In this document: positions 43,888 to 52,543 of the stretch, one piece after another | Numbering within the stretch: the first letter of the stretch is position 1 | Layout: every line of letters begins with the position of its first letter | Source of the DNA: Cognatazoarcus sp050305135 | GTDB lineage: Bacteria > Pseudomonadota > Gammaproteobacteria > Burkholderiales > Rhodocyclaceae | Direction: 5' to 3' | Length of the DNA stretch: 64,000 nt | NCBI GenBank assembly: GCA_050305135.1 | Contig: JBNLET010000002.1 | Location: 32,320-96,319 of the forward strand | Notes under the pieces: generated by a model | Databases searched by the model: none | Told to the model about the DNA's origin: nothing | The model's input: only the letters and a program-made list of their open reading frames with translations | Position numbers and translations under genes: made by a program

Positions 43888-45504
43888 TCAATATTCGTCG
43901 CGATACCGGGAAGTGATCGGAAAGCGCCAGTCCTTGCCGAACCCGCGTTCCGTCACGCGGATTCCGATCGGGGCCTGGCGCCGCTTGTATTCGTTCCGGC
44001 GCAGCATCGCCACGGTGCGCCGGACGTCGTCCTCCGGATAACCCCGGGCGATGATCTCGCGCGGCGAGAGATCCTGTTCCATGTAGGCCTCGATGATCGC
44101 ATCGAGTACCTCGTAGGCCGGCAGCGAGTCCTGGTCGACCTGGTCGGGTTTCAGCTCGGCCGACGGCGGCCGGACGATGATGTTGTCCGGAATCACCGGC
44201 GAGATGCCGTTGCGCCAGCGGGACACCTTGTAGACCAGGGTCTTGTACAGATCCCGCAGCACGCCGAAGCCGCCCGCCATGTCGCCGTACAACGTGGCGT
44301 AGCCGGTCGCCATCTCGCTCTTGTTGCCGGTGGTCAGCACCAGCCGGCCGGTCTTGTTCGAGAACGCCATCAGCAAGTTGCCGCGAATGCGCGACTGCAG
44401 GTTCTCCTCGGTCGTGTCCGCCGGCAGGCCCTCGAAATAGGGCTTCAGCATCTGCTCGTACACCGTCATCGCCGGCGCGATCGGGATTTCGTCGTATTGC
44501 ACGCCCAGGTTGTGCACCAGCGCGCGGGAATCGTCCAGGCTCATCTGCGCGGTGTACGGCGAAGCCATCATGATCGCGCGCACGCGCTCAGGCCCCAGCG
44601 CGTCGGCGGCGACGCACAGCGTCAGCGCCGAGTCGATGCCGCCTGACAGGCCGATGATCGCGCCCGGGAAGCCGTTCTTGTCGATGTAGTCGCGCACGCC
44701 ATGCACGAGCGCGCCGTACACCTCGGCCTCCTCCGACACCTCTGCCACGACGCGGCCGCCGAGCCAGCGCCCGGCCCGCCACTCGAGCACGTCGAGCGAC
44801 TCTTCGAACAGCGGGGCGCGGTAGCTGCTGCGGCCGTCGTTGTCGAGGGCCATCGACGCGCCGTCGAAGACCAACTCGTCCTGCCCGCCGACCATGTTGA
44901 CGTACAGTATCGAGAGCCCCGATTCGGACACCCGGTCGGCCAGAATCCGCTGCCGCTCGACGGTCTTCCGGATATGGAACGGCGAAGCGTTGAGCGACAG
45001 GATCAGGTCCGCGCCGGCGCGGCGGACCTCCTCCACCGGCCAGTTGTCCCACACGTCGGCACAGATGTTGATACCGCAGCTGACGCCCTTGACGCTGAAC
45101 ACGAAGGGATCTTCGCCGGCGTCGAAATAGCGCTTCTCGTCGAACACCTGATAGTTGGGCAGGCGCATCTTGCGGTAGGTGCCGGCCACCAGGCCGTCGC
45201 GCAGCGCCGACGCGGCGTTGTAGAAGCGCCCCAGCTCTTCGTGCGGATGGCCGACCACCAGCACGATACCGTGGATGCGGTCGGCCAGATCATCCAGTTC
45301 GCGCGCACAGGCGCGGTAGAAATCGGGCCGCAGCAGCAGGTCCTCCGGCGGGTAGCCGCACAGCGCCAGCTCCGGCGTGACCACCACGTCCGCACCGGCC
45401 GCACGTGCACGCTCGGCCGCCTCCAGGATGCGCCGGGCATTGCCGGACAGGTCGCCGACCGTGCAATTGATCTGGGCGACCGCGAATTTCAAGCTGCTTT
45501 CCAT
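43888..45504 (-). CDS. nadE: Glutamine-dependent NAD+ synthase
   Basis: The 538-residue two-domain enzyme makes NAD+ from deamido-NAD+ using glutamine. An N-terminal nitrilase-type glutaminase domain (about 1-250, with VTPELALCGYPPEDLL and the Cys in GINICADVWDNWP) precedes the ATP-pyrophosphatase domain with P-loop GLSGGIDSALTL (near 288). The ATG at 45504 opens MESSLKFAVAQINCTVGD; the longer frame to 45666 has no homology. It is probably co-transcribed with glnB. Confidence 0.95.
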   Translation of the reverse strand: MESSLKFAVAQINCTVGDLSGNARRILEAAERARAAGADVVVTPELALCGYPPEDLLLRPDFYRACARELDDLADRIHGIVLVVGHPHEELGRFYNAASALRDGLVAGTYRKMRLPNYQVFDEKRYFDAGEDPFVFSVKGVSCGINICADVWDNWPVEEVRRAGADLILSLNASPFHIRKTVERQRILADRVSESGLSILYVNMVGGQDELVFDGASMALDNDGRSSYRAPLFEESLDVLEWRAGRWLGGRVVAEVSEEAEVYGALVHGVRDYIDKNGFPGAIIGLSGGIDSALTLCVAADALGPERVRAIMMASPYTAQMSLDDSRALVHNLGVQYDEIPIAPAMTVYEQMLKPYFEGLPADTTEENLQSRIRGNLLMAFSNKTGRLVLTTGNKSEMATGYATLYGDMAGGFGVLRDLYKTLVYKVSRWRNGISPVIPDNIIVRPPSAELKPDQVDQDSLPAYEVLDAIIEAYMEQDLSPREIIARGYPEDDVRRTVAMLRRNEYKRRQAPIGIRVTERGFGKDWRFPITSRYRDEY

Positions 45505-45701
45505 AGCGTTCCTACTATACCTGCTCGCTGCACCGGCTTCAGCGCCAAGCCGGCGCGGTGAGAAAGGACGAATATTACCCACAGTTGCTGTGGGTACGGC
45601 TGTGTACAAGCGGTGGATAGCGGGCCGGGGCCCGGTGGCGGCCTCGGCCCGCTCGCGGCGACTCATTTCGCAGCAACCGGATTGGCGCCAGAATTGCAGC
45701 C

Positions 45702-46844
45702 ATGGACTCCGACATCCGCTTCGAACTCGCCGACAGCCTGCTGCAGGTGGCCGCGGCGCAGTGGGACGCTATTCACGACGGCCATCCGGCACTCGCTCAC
45801 GCGTTTCTGACCAGCCTGGAGAAGGCCGGCTGTGTCGGTGCCGACACCGGCTGGCGGCCACACTATCTGCTGGGATACCGGGGCGGCGAGTTGGTCGCCG
45901 CCGCGCCGCTGTACCTGAAAGGGCACTCCTACGGCGAGTACGTCTTCGACTGGGCCTGGGCAGACGCCTACCACCGCCATGGCCTCGACTACTATCCGAA
46001 ATGGCTGGTCGCCTCGCCCTTCAGCCCGCTGCCGGGCACCCGCCTGCTCGGCCTCGACGACGGGACGCGCCGCGCGGCACTGCATGCGCTGCTACAGCTC
46101 GCCCGGCAAAGCGGGCTGTCCTCGCTGCATGTCCTGTTCGCCAGCGCGCAGGAGTGCGAATGGATGCGCGAAGCAGGCATGCTGGTTCGCGAAGGCGTGC
46201 AGTTCCACTGGCAGTCGAGGGGCGAGGCCGATTTCGACGATTTCCTCGCCCGCCTCAACCACGACAAGCGCAAGAAGATCCGTCAGGAGCGCCGCCGGGT
46301 CGCCGGCTACGGCCTCGATTTCCGCTGGCTGGACGGCGCCGAGGCCACTGGGCGAGACTGGGCGTTCTTCGTGCAATGCTACGAAGACACCTACCGCGCT
46401 CACCTGTCGACGCCCTATCTCAACGCCGCCTTCTTCGACGAGCTCGCCCGCAGCATGCCGCAAGCGGTGCGCCTGCTGCTTGCCGAGCGCGACCGGAAGG
46501 CCGTCGCCAGCGCGTTCTTTCTGATCTCCCGCGGCAGGCTGTACGGCCGCTACTGGGGCTGCCGCGAATCCTTGCCCGGCCTGCACTTCGAACTCTGCTA
46601 CTACCGCCCGATCGACTACTGCATCAAGCGCGGATTGACACGGCTGGAAGGCGGCGCCCAAGGCGAGCACAAGCTGTCCCGCGGCCTGGAACCCGTTGCG
46701 ACCGGGTCGGGACACTGGATCGCGGACGCCCGCTTTCGCGACGCCATCGATCGCCACCTGAGCCTCGAGGCCAGCCAGATGACCGAATACCGCGAGAACC
46801 TGCGCACGCGCAGCCCGTTTCGCCGCGGCCCGGCAGAGCCATGA
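45702..46844 (+). CDS. FemAB/GNAT-like acyltransferase family protein (DUF482 type)
   Basis: The 380-residue soluble protein matches the peptidogalycan-biosynthesis/FemAB-like family in PLYLKGHSYGEYVFDWAWADAYHRHGLDYYPKW (about 69-101) and in the C-terminal GLTRLEGGAQGEHKLSRGL region. Members are predicted N-acyltransferases with a double GNAT fold; the substrate is unknown. It is a single gene, divergent from nadE, with about 200 nt of promoter region. Confidence 0.85.
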   Translation: MDSDIRFELADSLLQVAAAQWDAIHDGHPALAHAFLTSLEKAGCVGADTGWRPHYLLGYRGGELVAAAPLYLKGHSYGEYVFDWAWADAYHRHGLDYYPKWLVASPFSPLPGTRLLGLDDGTRRAALHALLQLARQSGLSSLHVLFASAQECEWMREAGMLVREGVQFHWQSRGEADFDDFLARLNHDKRKKIRQERRRVAGYGLDFRWLDGAEATGRDWAFFVQCYEDTYRAHLSTPYLNAAFFDELARSMPQAVRLLLAERDRKAVASAFFLISRGRLYGRYWGCRESLPGLHFELCYYRPIDYCIKRGLTRLEGGAQGEHKLSRGLEPVATGSGHWIADARFRDAIDRHLSLEASQMTEYRENLRTRSPFRRGPAEP

Positions 46845-47025
46845 GGCCATCGCGCCGGCGGCGGCAACGCGCAGCAGCACGCGCCAAAGGGCGCGCAAGT
46901 GCTCTGCCGCGGGCGCCACTGATGCCGCCCTGCCCGGACCGTGCCCGCTCTCCGCCGCTCACCGGCACGGCAGCCCGGCAGTCAAACCATCAGCCCGCGG
47001 AGACGTCCGCCCCCAACGCCCGCAG

Positions 47026-47049
47026 GAAAAGGGGCTCCCGAGGGAGCCC
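47026..47049 (-). terminator. Terminator after ppa
   Basis: On the minus strand GGGCTCCC (47049-47042) pairs with GGGAGCCC (47039-47032) across a 2-nt loop and is followed by CTTTTCC. It lies 26 nt past the ppa stop codon. Confidence 0.75.
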
Positions 47050-47074
47050 GATTGCGGAGACGCCGGCGCTCTTG

Positions 47075-47599
47075 TTACTTGGCTTTCTCGATGCCGTCGA
47101 GGATTTCCTGGCGCGCATCCTCGATACCGCTCCAGCCGAGCACCTTGACCCACTTGCCCGGCTCCAGATCCTTGTAGTGCTCGAAGAAATGCACGATCTG
47201 CTTGAGCAGCAGTTCGGGCAGGTCGTCGGCGCTATGCACGCTGTCGTACAGCGGCGCGAGCTTGCTGACCGGAACCGCCAGCACTTTGGCGTCCTGGCCG
47301 CTTTCGTCTTCCATCTTCAGCAGACCCACCGGACGGCAGCGGATCACCACGCCGGGCTGCAGCGGGAACGGAGTCACCACCAGCACGTCGACCGGATCGC
47401 CATCGCCGGCAATGGTCTGCGGCACGTAGCCGTAGTTGCACGGATAGCGCATCGTGGTGCCCATGAAGCGGTCGACGAAAACCGCGCCCGTTTCCTTGTC
47501 GACTTCGAATTTGATCGGATCGCCCTGGGCGGGGATCTCGATGATCACGTTGATATCGTTCGGCACGTCTTTGCCGGCCCGTACGAGGTCGAGACTCAT
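47075..47599 (-). CDS. ppa: Inorganic pyrophosphatase (soluble, family I)
   Basis: The 174-residue family I enzyme hydrolyses pyrophosphate in the cytoplasm. The metal-binding signature DGDPVDVLV is present, with YGYVPQTIAGDGDP before it and conserved FVDRFMGTTMRYPCNYG. The start at 47599 was chosen because it gives MSLDLVRAGKDVPNDINVI; the longer frame to 47659 covers the promoter. A membrane pyrophosphatase is encoded 2.4 kb downstream. Confidence 0.96.
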   Translation of the reverse strand: MSLDLVRAGKDVPNDINVIIEIPAQGDPIKFEVDKETGAVFVDRFMGTTMRYPCNYGYVPQTIAGDGDPVDVLVVTPFPLQPGVVIRCRPVGLLKMEDESGQDAKVLAVPVSKLAPLYDSVHSADDLPELLLKQIVHFFEHYKDLEPGKWVKVLGWSGIEDARQEILDGIEKAK

Positions 47600-47624
47600 G
47601 GTTTTCTCCGTTGGAAAGGTGTCA

Positions 47625-47653
47625 ATTATAAGAGGCTTTTTGCCGATCTGGCA
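47625..47653 (-). promoter_or_regulatory. Predicted promoter of ppa
   Basis: On the minus strand a consensus TATAAT (47630-47625) lies 17 nt after a weak -35 TGCCAG (47653-47648). The predicted leader before the ATG at 47599 is short, about 18 nt. Confidence 0.5.
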
Positions 47654-47697
47654 GTGCACAAAGCGCTCGCCGACCGACGTCGGCCGCCCGCCAGCGC

Positions 47698-47703
47698 TAT
47701 AAT
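47698..47703 (+). promoter_or_regulatory. -10 element before the cobalamin riboswitch
   Basis: A consensus TATAAT lies about 14 nt upstream of the first paired base of the riboswitch. Transcription should start near 47710 and include the complete aptamer. Confidence 0.55.
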
Positions 47704-47716
47704 TGTCTTCCTAGTC

Positions 47717-47833
47717 GTCCAGGTGCCCGCCGGCTCAGGCGGGTGAAACGGGAAACAGGTGCGTCTCGCGACAAGGCCTGTGCTGCCCCCGCAACGGTAA
47801 GCGCATTGCGCAAGTCCGGAGACCGGCCTGGAC
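47717..47833 (+). ncRNA. Cobalamin (B12) riboswitch
   Basis: The aptamer is closed by P1, GTCCAGG (47717-47723) with CCTGGAC (47827-47833). Inside are the conserved elements GGTGCCCGC, GGGTGAAACGGGAAACAGGTG, the B12 box GCTGCCCCCGCAACGGTAAGCG and AGTCCGGAGACCGGCC. The downstream leader (47834-47969) has GC-rich pairing potential but no T run, so control of translation of tonB is more likely than termination. It leads tonB-exbB-exbD, predicting repression when adenosylcobalamin is abundant. Confidence 0.93.
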
Positions 47834-47969
47834 AATCCATGACTGCACCGCGGGTGGCGGATGACAGCGGCCCCGGCTCGCGCAACCCTGCCCGCAAAGA
47901 ACCTGTCACCGGGCGTTCGAATTGCTGCTTGCCGACACCTTTTCGCGATCTCCTCGCAGCGCGCTGCCG

Positions 47970-48728
47970 ATGCGCGCCGTGCTGCTGCTGGCGGTGGCTG
48001 CCTGCCACGTGGCCGCATTGGCGGCGATCGCCGGCCGCGGTCATGGAACGATCGCTGCACGCGCGCAGCCGATCGTCGTAGCGCTGTTGGCGGCCCCCGA
48101 GCCGAAGCCACCCCGATCGAGCCCGTCGATCGCCCCCCCCTTGCCGCCACCGTCGGCTGCCAGCCCGCAGCCGCCACGCACATCGCCACCGCTCGCATCG
48201 CCACCCCGCGCAACGACCCGGCGCGGCGAAGCACGAAAGCAGGCACGGCCCGGCAAAGCCGTCGCCGCCCGACGGGTGGCACGGCCCGCTGCGCCGACGA
48301 GCGCGGCGCCGGAGCCGATGCCTGCGCCGCCGGTACCTGCCTCGCCGACACCGCCGGACACGATGGCACGACCCGAACCCCCGCCCGAGCCGGGGTCCGA
48401 CCGGACAGCGGACACACCGGCCACCGCGACCGCACAAGCACCGTTCACGCCGGCCCGCTACGATGACGGGGATTCCGGCAACCGGCGGCCGCGCTACCCG
48501 CTCGCTTCCCGGCGCATGGGCGAGCAAGGCACCGTCGTGCTGCGCGTAGACGTGAGTGCGGCGGGTTCGGTCGACAAGCTCGACATCGAGACTTCGAGCG
48601 GCTCCGACCGTCTCGATCATGCCGCCGCGTCGACGGTCGCGCAATGGCGCTTCCAGCCGGCACGCCGTGGTAGCGTTGCGGTCGCGTCAAGCTTGCCGAT
48701 TCGAATCGTCTTCAGACTGGAGGATTGA
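47970..48728 (+). CDS. tonB: TonB family energy-transducing protein
   Basis: The product has about 252 residues, with one N-terminal membrane span (AVLLLAVAACHVAALAAIAG), a long Pro/Ala-rich periplasmic linker (about 40-165) and a TonB C-terminal domain (about 170-250, with RYPLASRRMGEQGTVVLRVDVSAAG and STVAQWRFQPA). TonB passes energy from ExbBD to outer-membrane receptors. The start is uncertain: ATG 47970 places the membrane span well; an in-frame TTG at 47922 is less likely. The riboswitch upstream links it to cobalamin uptake. No TonB-dependent receptor gene is present in the window. Confidence 0.9.
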   Translation: MRAVLLLAVAACHVAALAAIAGRGHGTIAARAQPIVVALLAAPEPKPPRSSPSIAPPLPPPSAASPQPPRTSPPLASPPRATTRRGEARKQARPGKAVAARRVARPAAPTSAAPEPMPAPPVPASPTPPDTMARPEPPPEPGSDRTADTPATATAQAPFTPARYDDGDSGNRRPRYPLASRRMGEQGTVVLRVDVSAAGSVDKLDIETSSGSDRLDHAAASTVAQWRFQPARRGSVAVASSLPIRIVFRLED

Positions 48729-48729
48729 G

Positions 48730-49439
48730 ATGTCACCCGTACACACCGGGATCGCCGGCCTTTGGATCGAAGCCGACGTGCTCTCGCGCGGTGTCGCGCT
48801 GTTGCTGCTGATCATGTCGATCGTCAGTTGGTATTTGATCATCGGTCGCACGTTGCGTTGGCTGTTCAGACGGCGCGACCACAATGCGGTGGAGGCATTC
48901 TGGTTCGCGGCAAGTCTCGACCAGGGGCTCGAGGGGCTGCTGCGCACCAGCGGCGACAGCAGCTTCGGCCAACTCGCCAGCGGTGCCACGCGCGCGGCTG
49001 CGCACTACGACCAGCACCGCACCGACACGCTGGCCAGTCACATGGAGCGTGGCGAATTCCTGACCCGCGCGATGCGCCAGTCGATCGCGAGCAGCACGGC
49101 GCGCATCGAATCCGGCCTGACGGTGCTCGCATCGATCGGTTCGACCGCGCCTTTCATAGGCCTGCTAGGCACCGTGTGGGGCATCTACCACGCCTTGCTG
49201 CGGATCTCCGAGGCCGGCTCGGCGACGCTCGACAAGGTTGCCGGACCGGTCGGGGAATCCTTGATCATGACCGCCGCCGGCCTGTTCGTGGCGATCCCGG
49301 CGGTCATCGCCTACAACACCTCGGTACGCGCCAACCGCCTGGAACTGGCCGCCCTGGACGCCTTCGCCCATGACCTGCACGCCTACCTCACGACCGGAGC
49401 GCGGATTCAGCGCGACGCCGCGCAGGGGGGTGCCGCCTG

Positions 49440-49440
<1 letters not shown>
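48730..49440 (+). CDS. exbB: ExbB-type MotA/TolQ/ExbB proton channel protein
   Basis: The 236-residue product has a first membrane span (about 13-36) and two later spans with the family signature TVLASIGSTAPFIGLLGTVWGI (about 128-149) and SLIMTAAGLFVAIPAVIAYN. It forms the pentameric part of the TonB motor. The start lies 1 nt after the tonB stop and the stop shares a base with exbD. Placement after tonB favours ExbB over TolQ. Confidence 0.92.
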
Positions 49441-49850
<410 letters not shown>

Positions 49851-49902
49851 GACTTTGGCGCGCAGGCCGGGCCGGCCTGCGGCCGGATTCGAGCCGCCGA
49901 CG

Positions 49903-49933
49903 CGACAAAGGCCGCTTGCCGCGGCCTTTGTCG
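49903..49933. terminator. Bidirectional terminator between exbD and hppA
   Basis: CGACAAAGGCCGC (49903-49915) and GCGGCCTTTGTCG (49921-49933) form a perfect 13-bp stem with a 5-nt loop, between convergent exbD and hppA. The stem itself contributes AAA/TTT tracts in both directions. Confidence 0.75.
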
Positions 49934-49967
49934 GTTGCTGCCGGGCATGCCCGGCAAGCGGTCTTGC

Positions 49968-51971
49968 TCAGAGCAAGGGCGCGATGACCAGACTGACGAT
50001 CGCCATCACGTTGATCAGGATGTTCATCGACGGGCCGGAGGTGTCCTTGAACGGGTCGCCTACCGTATCGCCGACAACTGCCGCCTTGTGCACGTCGGAG
50101 CCCTTGCCGCCGAAATGCCCTTTCTCGATGTGCTTCTTGGCATTGTCCCAGGCACCGCCCGCGTTCGCCATCATCAGGGCCAGCAGCACGCAGCTCAGCA
50201 GGCCGCCGCCGAGCAGGCCGCCCAGCGCCTCGGGGCCTAGGATGAAGCCGACGACCATCGGCGAGGCCACGGCCAGCACGCCCGGCGCGATCATCTTGTT
50301 CAGAGCCGCGGTGGTCGCGATGTCGACGCAGGTCGCGCTGTCCGGATCGGCCTTGCCTTCCATCAGGCCGGGGATCTCTTTGAACTGGCGGCGGATCTCC
50401 TTGATCATCTCGAACGCCGCCTTGCCGACCGCGGTCATCGTGATGGCGGCGATCAGGAACGGCAGCATGCCGCCGATGAACATGCCGATCAGCACCAGCG
50501 GATTGCCCAGCCGCAGCTCGAATCCTTCGTGGTGCAGGCTGACGGTTTCGACGTAGGCGGTGATGATCGCCAGCGCCGCCAGCGCCGCCGCACCGATCGC
50601 GAAGCCCTTGCCGATCGCAGCGGTGGTGTTGCCGAGTTCGTCCAGCGAATCGGTGATCTTGCGGGTATCGGCACCCAGGCCGCCCATCTCGGCGATGCCG
50701 CCGGCGTTGTCGGCGACCGGGCCGTAGGCGTCGATGGCCATCGTGATGCCGACCGTCGACAGCATGCCGACCGCGGCGATGCCGACGCCGTACAGCCCGA
50801 CCAGGTGGCTCGAGACGAAGATGATCGCGCAGATCGTCAGCACCGGGATGACCACCGACTCCATGCCGACCGCGAGGCCGGCAATCATCACCGTTGCCGG
50901 CCCGGTCTCGCCCGATTCGGCGATGCGGTGCACCGGTTTGCTGGAGGTGTAGTACTCGGTCACCAGGCCGATGATGATGCCGCCCACGGCGCCGACCAGC
51001 ACCGCGCCCCAGACCCCGGTCGCGACGCCGAGCGCCTTGATGACACCCAGCGAGGTGACTATGAACAGGATGGTCGCGCCGATGGTGCCGCTGCGCAGCG
51101 CCACTTCCGGTTTCTTCGAGGACTGGGTGCGCACGAACCAGATTCCCAGGATCGAGCACACCAGGCCCAGCGAGGCCAGCCCGAGCGGCAGGAACATCAG
51201 ATCGGGGCGATGGCCGAGCGGGTCGAGGATGTCGCCGGCGATCGTCGATGCCATTGCAATGGTGGCGATCATCGCGCCGCAGTAGGACTCGAAGATGTCC
51301 GAGCCCATGCCCGCCACGTCACCGACGTTGTCGCCGACGTTGTCGGCGATCACGCCCGGGTTGCGCGGGTCGTCTTCCGGAATGCCGGCTTCGACCTTGC
51401 CGACCAGGTCGGCGCCGACGTCGGCCGACTTGGTGAAGATGCCGCCTCCGACCCGCGAGAACAGCGCCACCGTCGAGGCGCCCATGCCGAAGCCGTGAAT
51501 CGAGTGGGCGGTCTCGGGATCTCCGCCGAAGAACAGATACAGCGTACCCAGACCCAACAGGCCCAGCGCGGCCACCGACAAGCCCATGATCGAACCACCG
51601 TAGAAGGCGATCGTCAGCGCCGAAGCGGCGCCGTCTTCGTGCGCCGCCGTGGTGGTGCGCACGTTCGCCTGCGTCGCAGAATACATGCCGATGTAGCCGG
51701 CCGTCGCGGATGCGATCGCACCGACCGCGAACGCGATCGCGGTCTTGGCACCGAGCAACGCGAACAACAGCACGAACAGGACGGCTGCGAAGACGGCCAG
51801 CATCTTGTACTCGCGCCGCATGAAGACCAGCGCGCCTTCATGGATCAGGTTGGCGATCTTGGTGACCTTCTCGTTGCCGGTCTTGTACTTCATGACCAGT
51901 CGATAGATCGCAAAGGCCACGATCAGGCCGACAACGCCCAGCAGTGGCGGAACGAAAATCATCGAACTCAC
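49968..51971 (-). CDS. hppA: Membrane-bound ion-translocating pyrophosphatase (probably K+-dependent)
   Basis: A 667-residue protein with about 16 membrane spans. Catalytic loops are visible: KSADVGADLVGKVEAGIPEDDPRNPG, then DNVGDNVGDVAGMGSD. It couples pyrophosphate hydrolysis to Na+ or H+ export. The cation-site motif reads GNTTAAIGKGFAIGAAALA, with Ala where K+-independent enzymes have Lys, so K+ dependence is predicted; Na+ versus H+ cannot be decided here. The start is GTG at 51971 with a strong GGAGGAAA ribosome site. Confidence 0.95.
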   Translation of the reverse strand: MSSMIFVPPLLGVVGLIVAFAIYRLVMKYKTGNEKVTKIANLIHEGALVFMRREYKMLAVFAAVLFVLLFALLGAKTAIAFAVGAIASATAGYIGMYSATQANVRTTTAAHEDGAASALTIAFYGGSIMGLSVAALGLLGLGTLYLFFGGDPETAHSIHGFGMGASTVALFSRVGGGIFTKSADVGADLVGKVEAGIPEDDPRNPGVIADNVGDNVGDVAGMGSDIFESYCGAMIATIAMASTIAGDILDPLGHRPDLMFLPLGLASLGLVCSILGIWFVRTQSSKKPEVALRSGTIGATILFIVTSLGVIKALGVATGVWGAVLVGAVGGIIIGLVTEYYTSSKPVHRIAESGETGPATVMIAGLAVGMESVVIPVLTICAIIFVSSHLVGLYGVGIAAVGMLSTVGITMAIDAYGPVADNAGGIAEMGGLGADTRKITDSLDELGNTTAAIGKGFAIGAAALAALAIITAYVETVSLHHEGFELRLGNPLVLIGMFIGGMLPFLIAAITMTAVGKAAFEMIKEIRRQFKEIPGLMEGKADPDSATCVDIATTAALNKMIAPGVLAVASPMVVGFILGPEALGGLLGGGLLSCVLLALMMANAGGAWDNAKKHIEKGHFGGKGSDVHKAAVVGDTVGDPFKDTSGPSMNILINVMAIVSLVIAPLL

Positions 51972-52335
51972 ACTTTCCTCCGGTTATTTGGCTTCTTCAA
52001 ACGGGCACCGGCCGGGTCGGCCGGTCAAGGGTGAATCGTCGGCGCAGCGCTGCTGCACCGCGCCGCGAGATGACAACTCCGTACGACTACTCGATGCAGG
52101 AATAAAGCCGCGATGATAGCCGACCGGCGGCCGAATCCGGGCACTTTCGGCTCAGCCTATGACACCGGTCAAACTCTGCGGCGATTCCGGTCTCCGTTGA
52201 AGGCCGCAAGCGCAGGCAGGCCGGGACGGCCCTCCACGCTTTGCCGCGGCTCCCGCAGCGGAGCCGGCCGGCACGGCCCGCCGACGCCACGCAGCGCCCC
52301 GGCAGCGCTCGCGCCGCGTCGTCAGCGAGGCGGCG
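51972..52335. other. Intergenic region between copZ and hppA
   Basis: A 364-nt gap that carries the hppA ribosome site next to 51971 and presumably its promoter, plus the region after the copZ stop. A possible minus-strand -10, TATCAT, lies at 52118-52113, without a good -35. I see no supported gene, RNA or strong terminator here. Confidence 0.5.
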
Positions 52336-52542
52336 CTAGGCGGCGTCGAAGCCGGCGTCCTCGATCGCGCCGCGCAGTTGCTCGAGGCCAACCCTGGTGC
52401 CGTCGAAGCGCACGCGGGCCTCGCCCCGGTCGAGCGAGACCTCGACCTGCTCGACGCCCGGCTGAGCCTGCAGCACACCGGTCACGTTGCGCACGCAGCC
52501 TTGGCAGCTCATGCCGCCGACCTTGATCACCACGTCTTCCAT
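52336..52542 (-). CDS. copZ: Heavy-metal-associated domain protein (copper chaperone CopZ-like)
   Basis: The 68-residue protein is a single HMA domain with the metal-binding motif GMSCQGC (about residues 10-16). Such proteins carry Cu(I) to CopA-type ATPases. The gene starts 1 nt after the copA stop. The ATG at 52542 was chosen because upstream residues of the open frame lie within copA. It is the last gene of the hemN-to-copZ row. Confidence 0.9.
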   Translation of the reverse strand: MEDVVIKVGGMSCQGCVRNVTGVLQAQPGVEQVEVSLDRGEARVRFDGTRVGLEQLRGAIEDAGFDAA

Positions 52543-52543
52543 C

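Noticed and set aside
46845..47074. 230-nt gap after the FemAB-like gene with short open frames on both strands
   Set aside because: The frames have no ribosome site or homology; apart from the ppa terminator nothing is supported.
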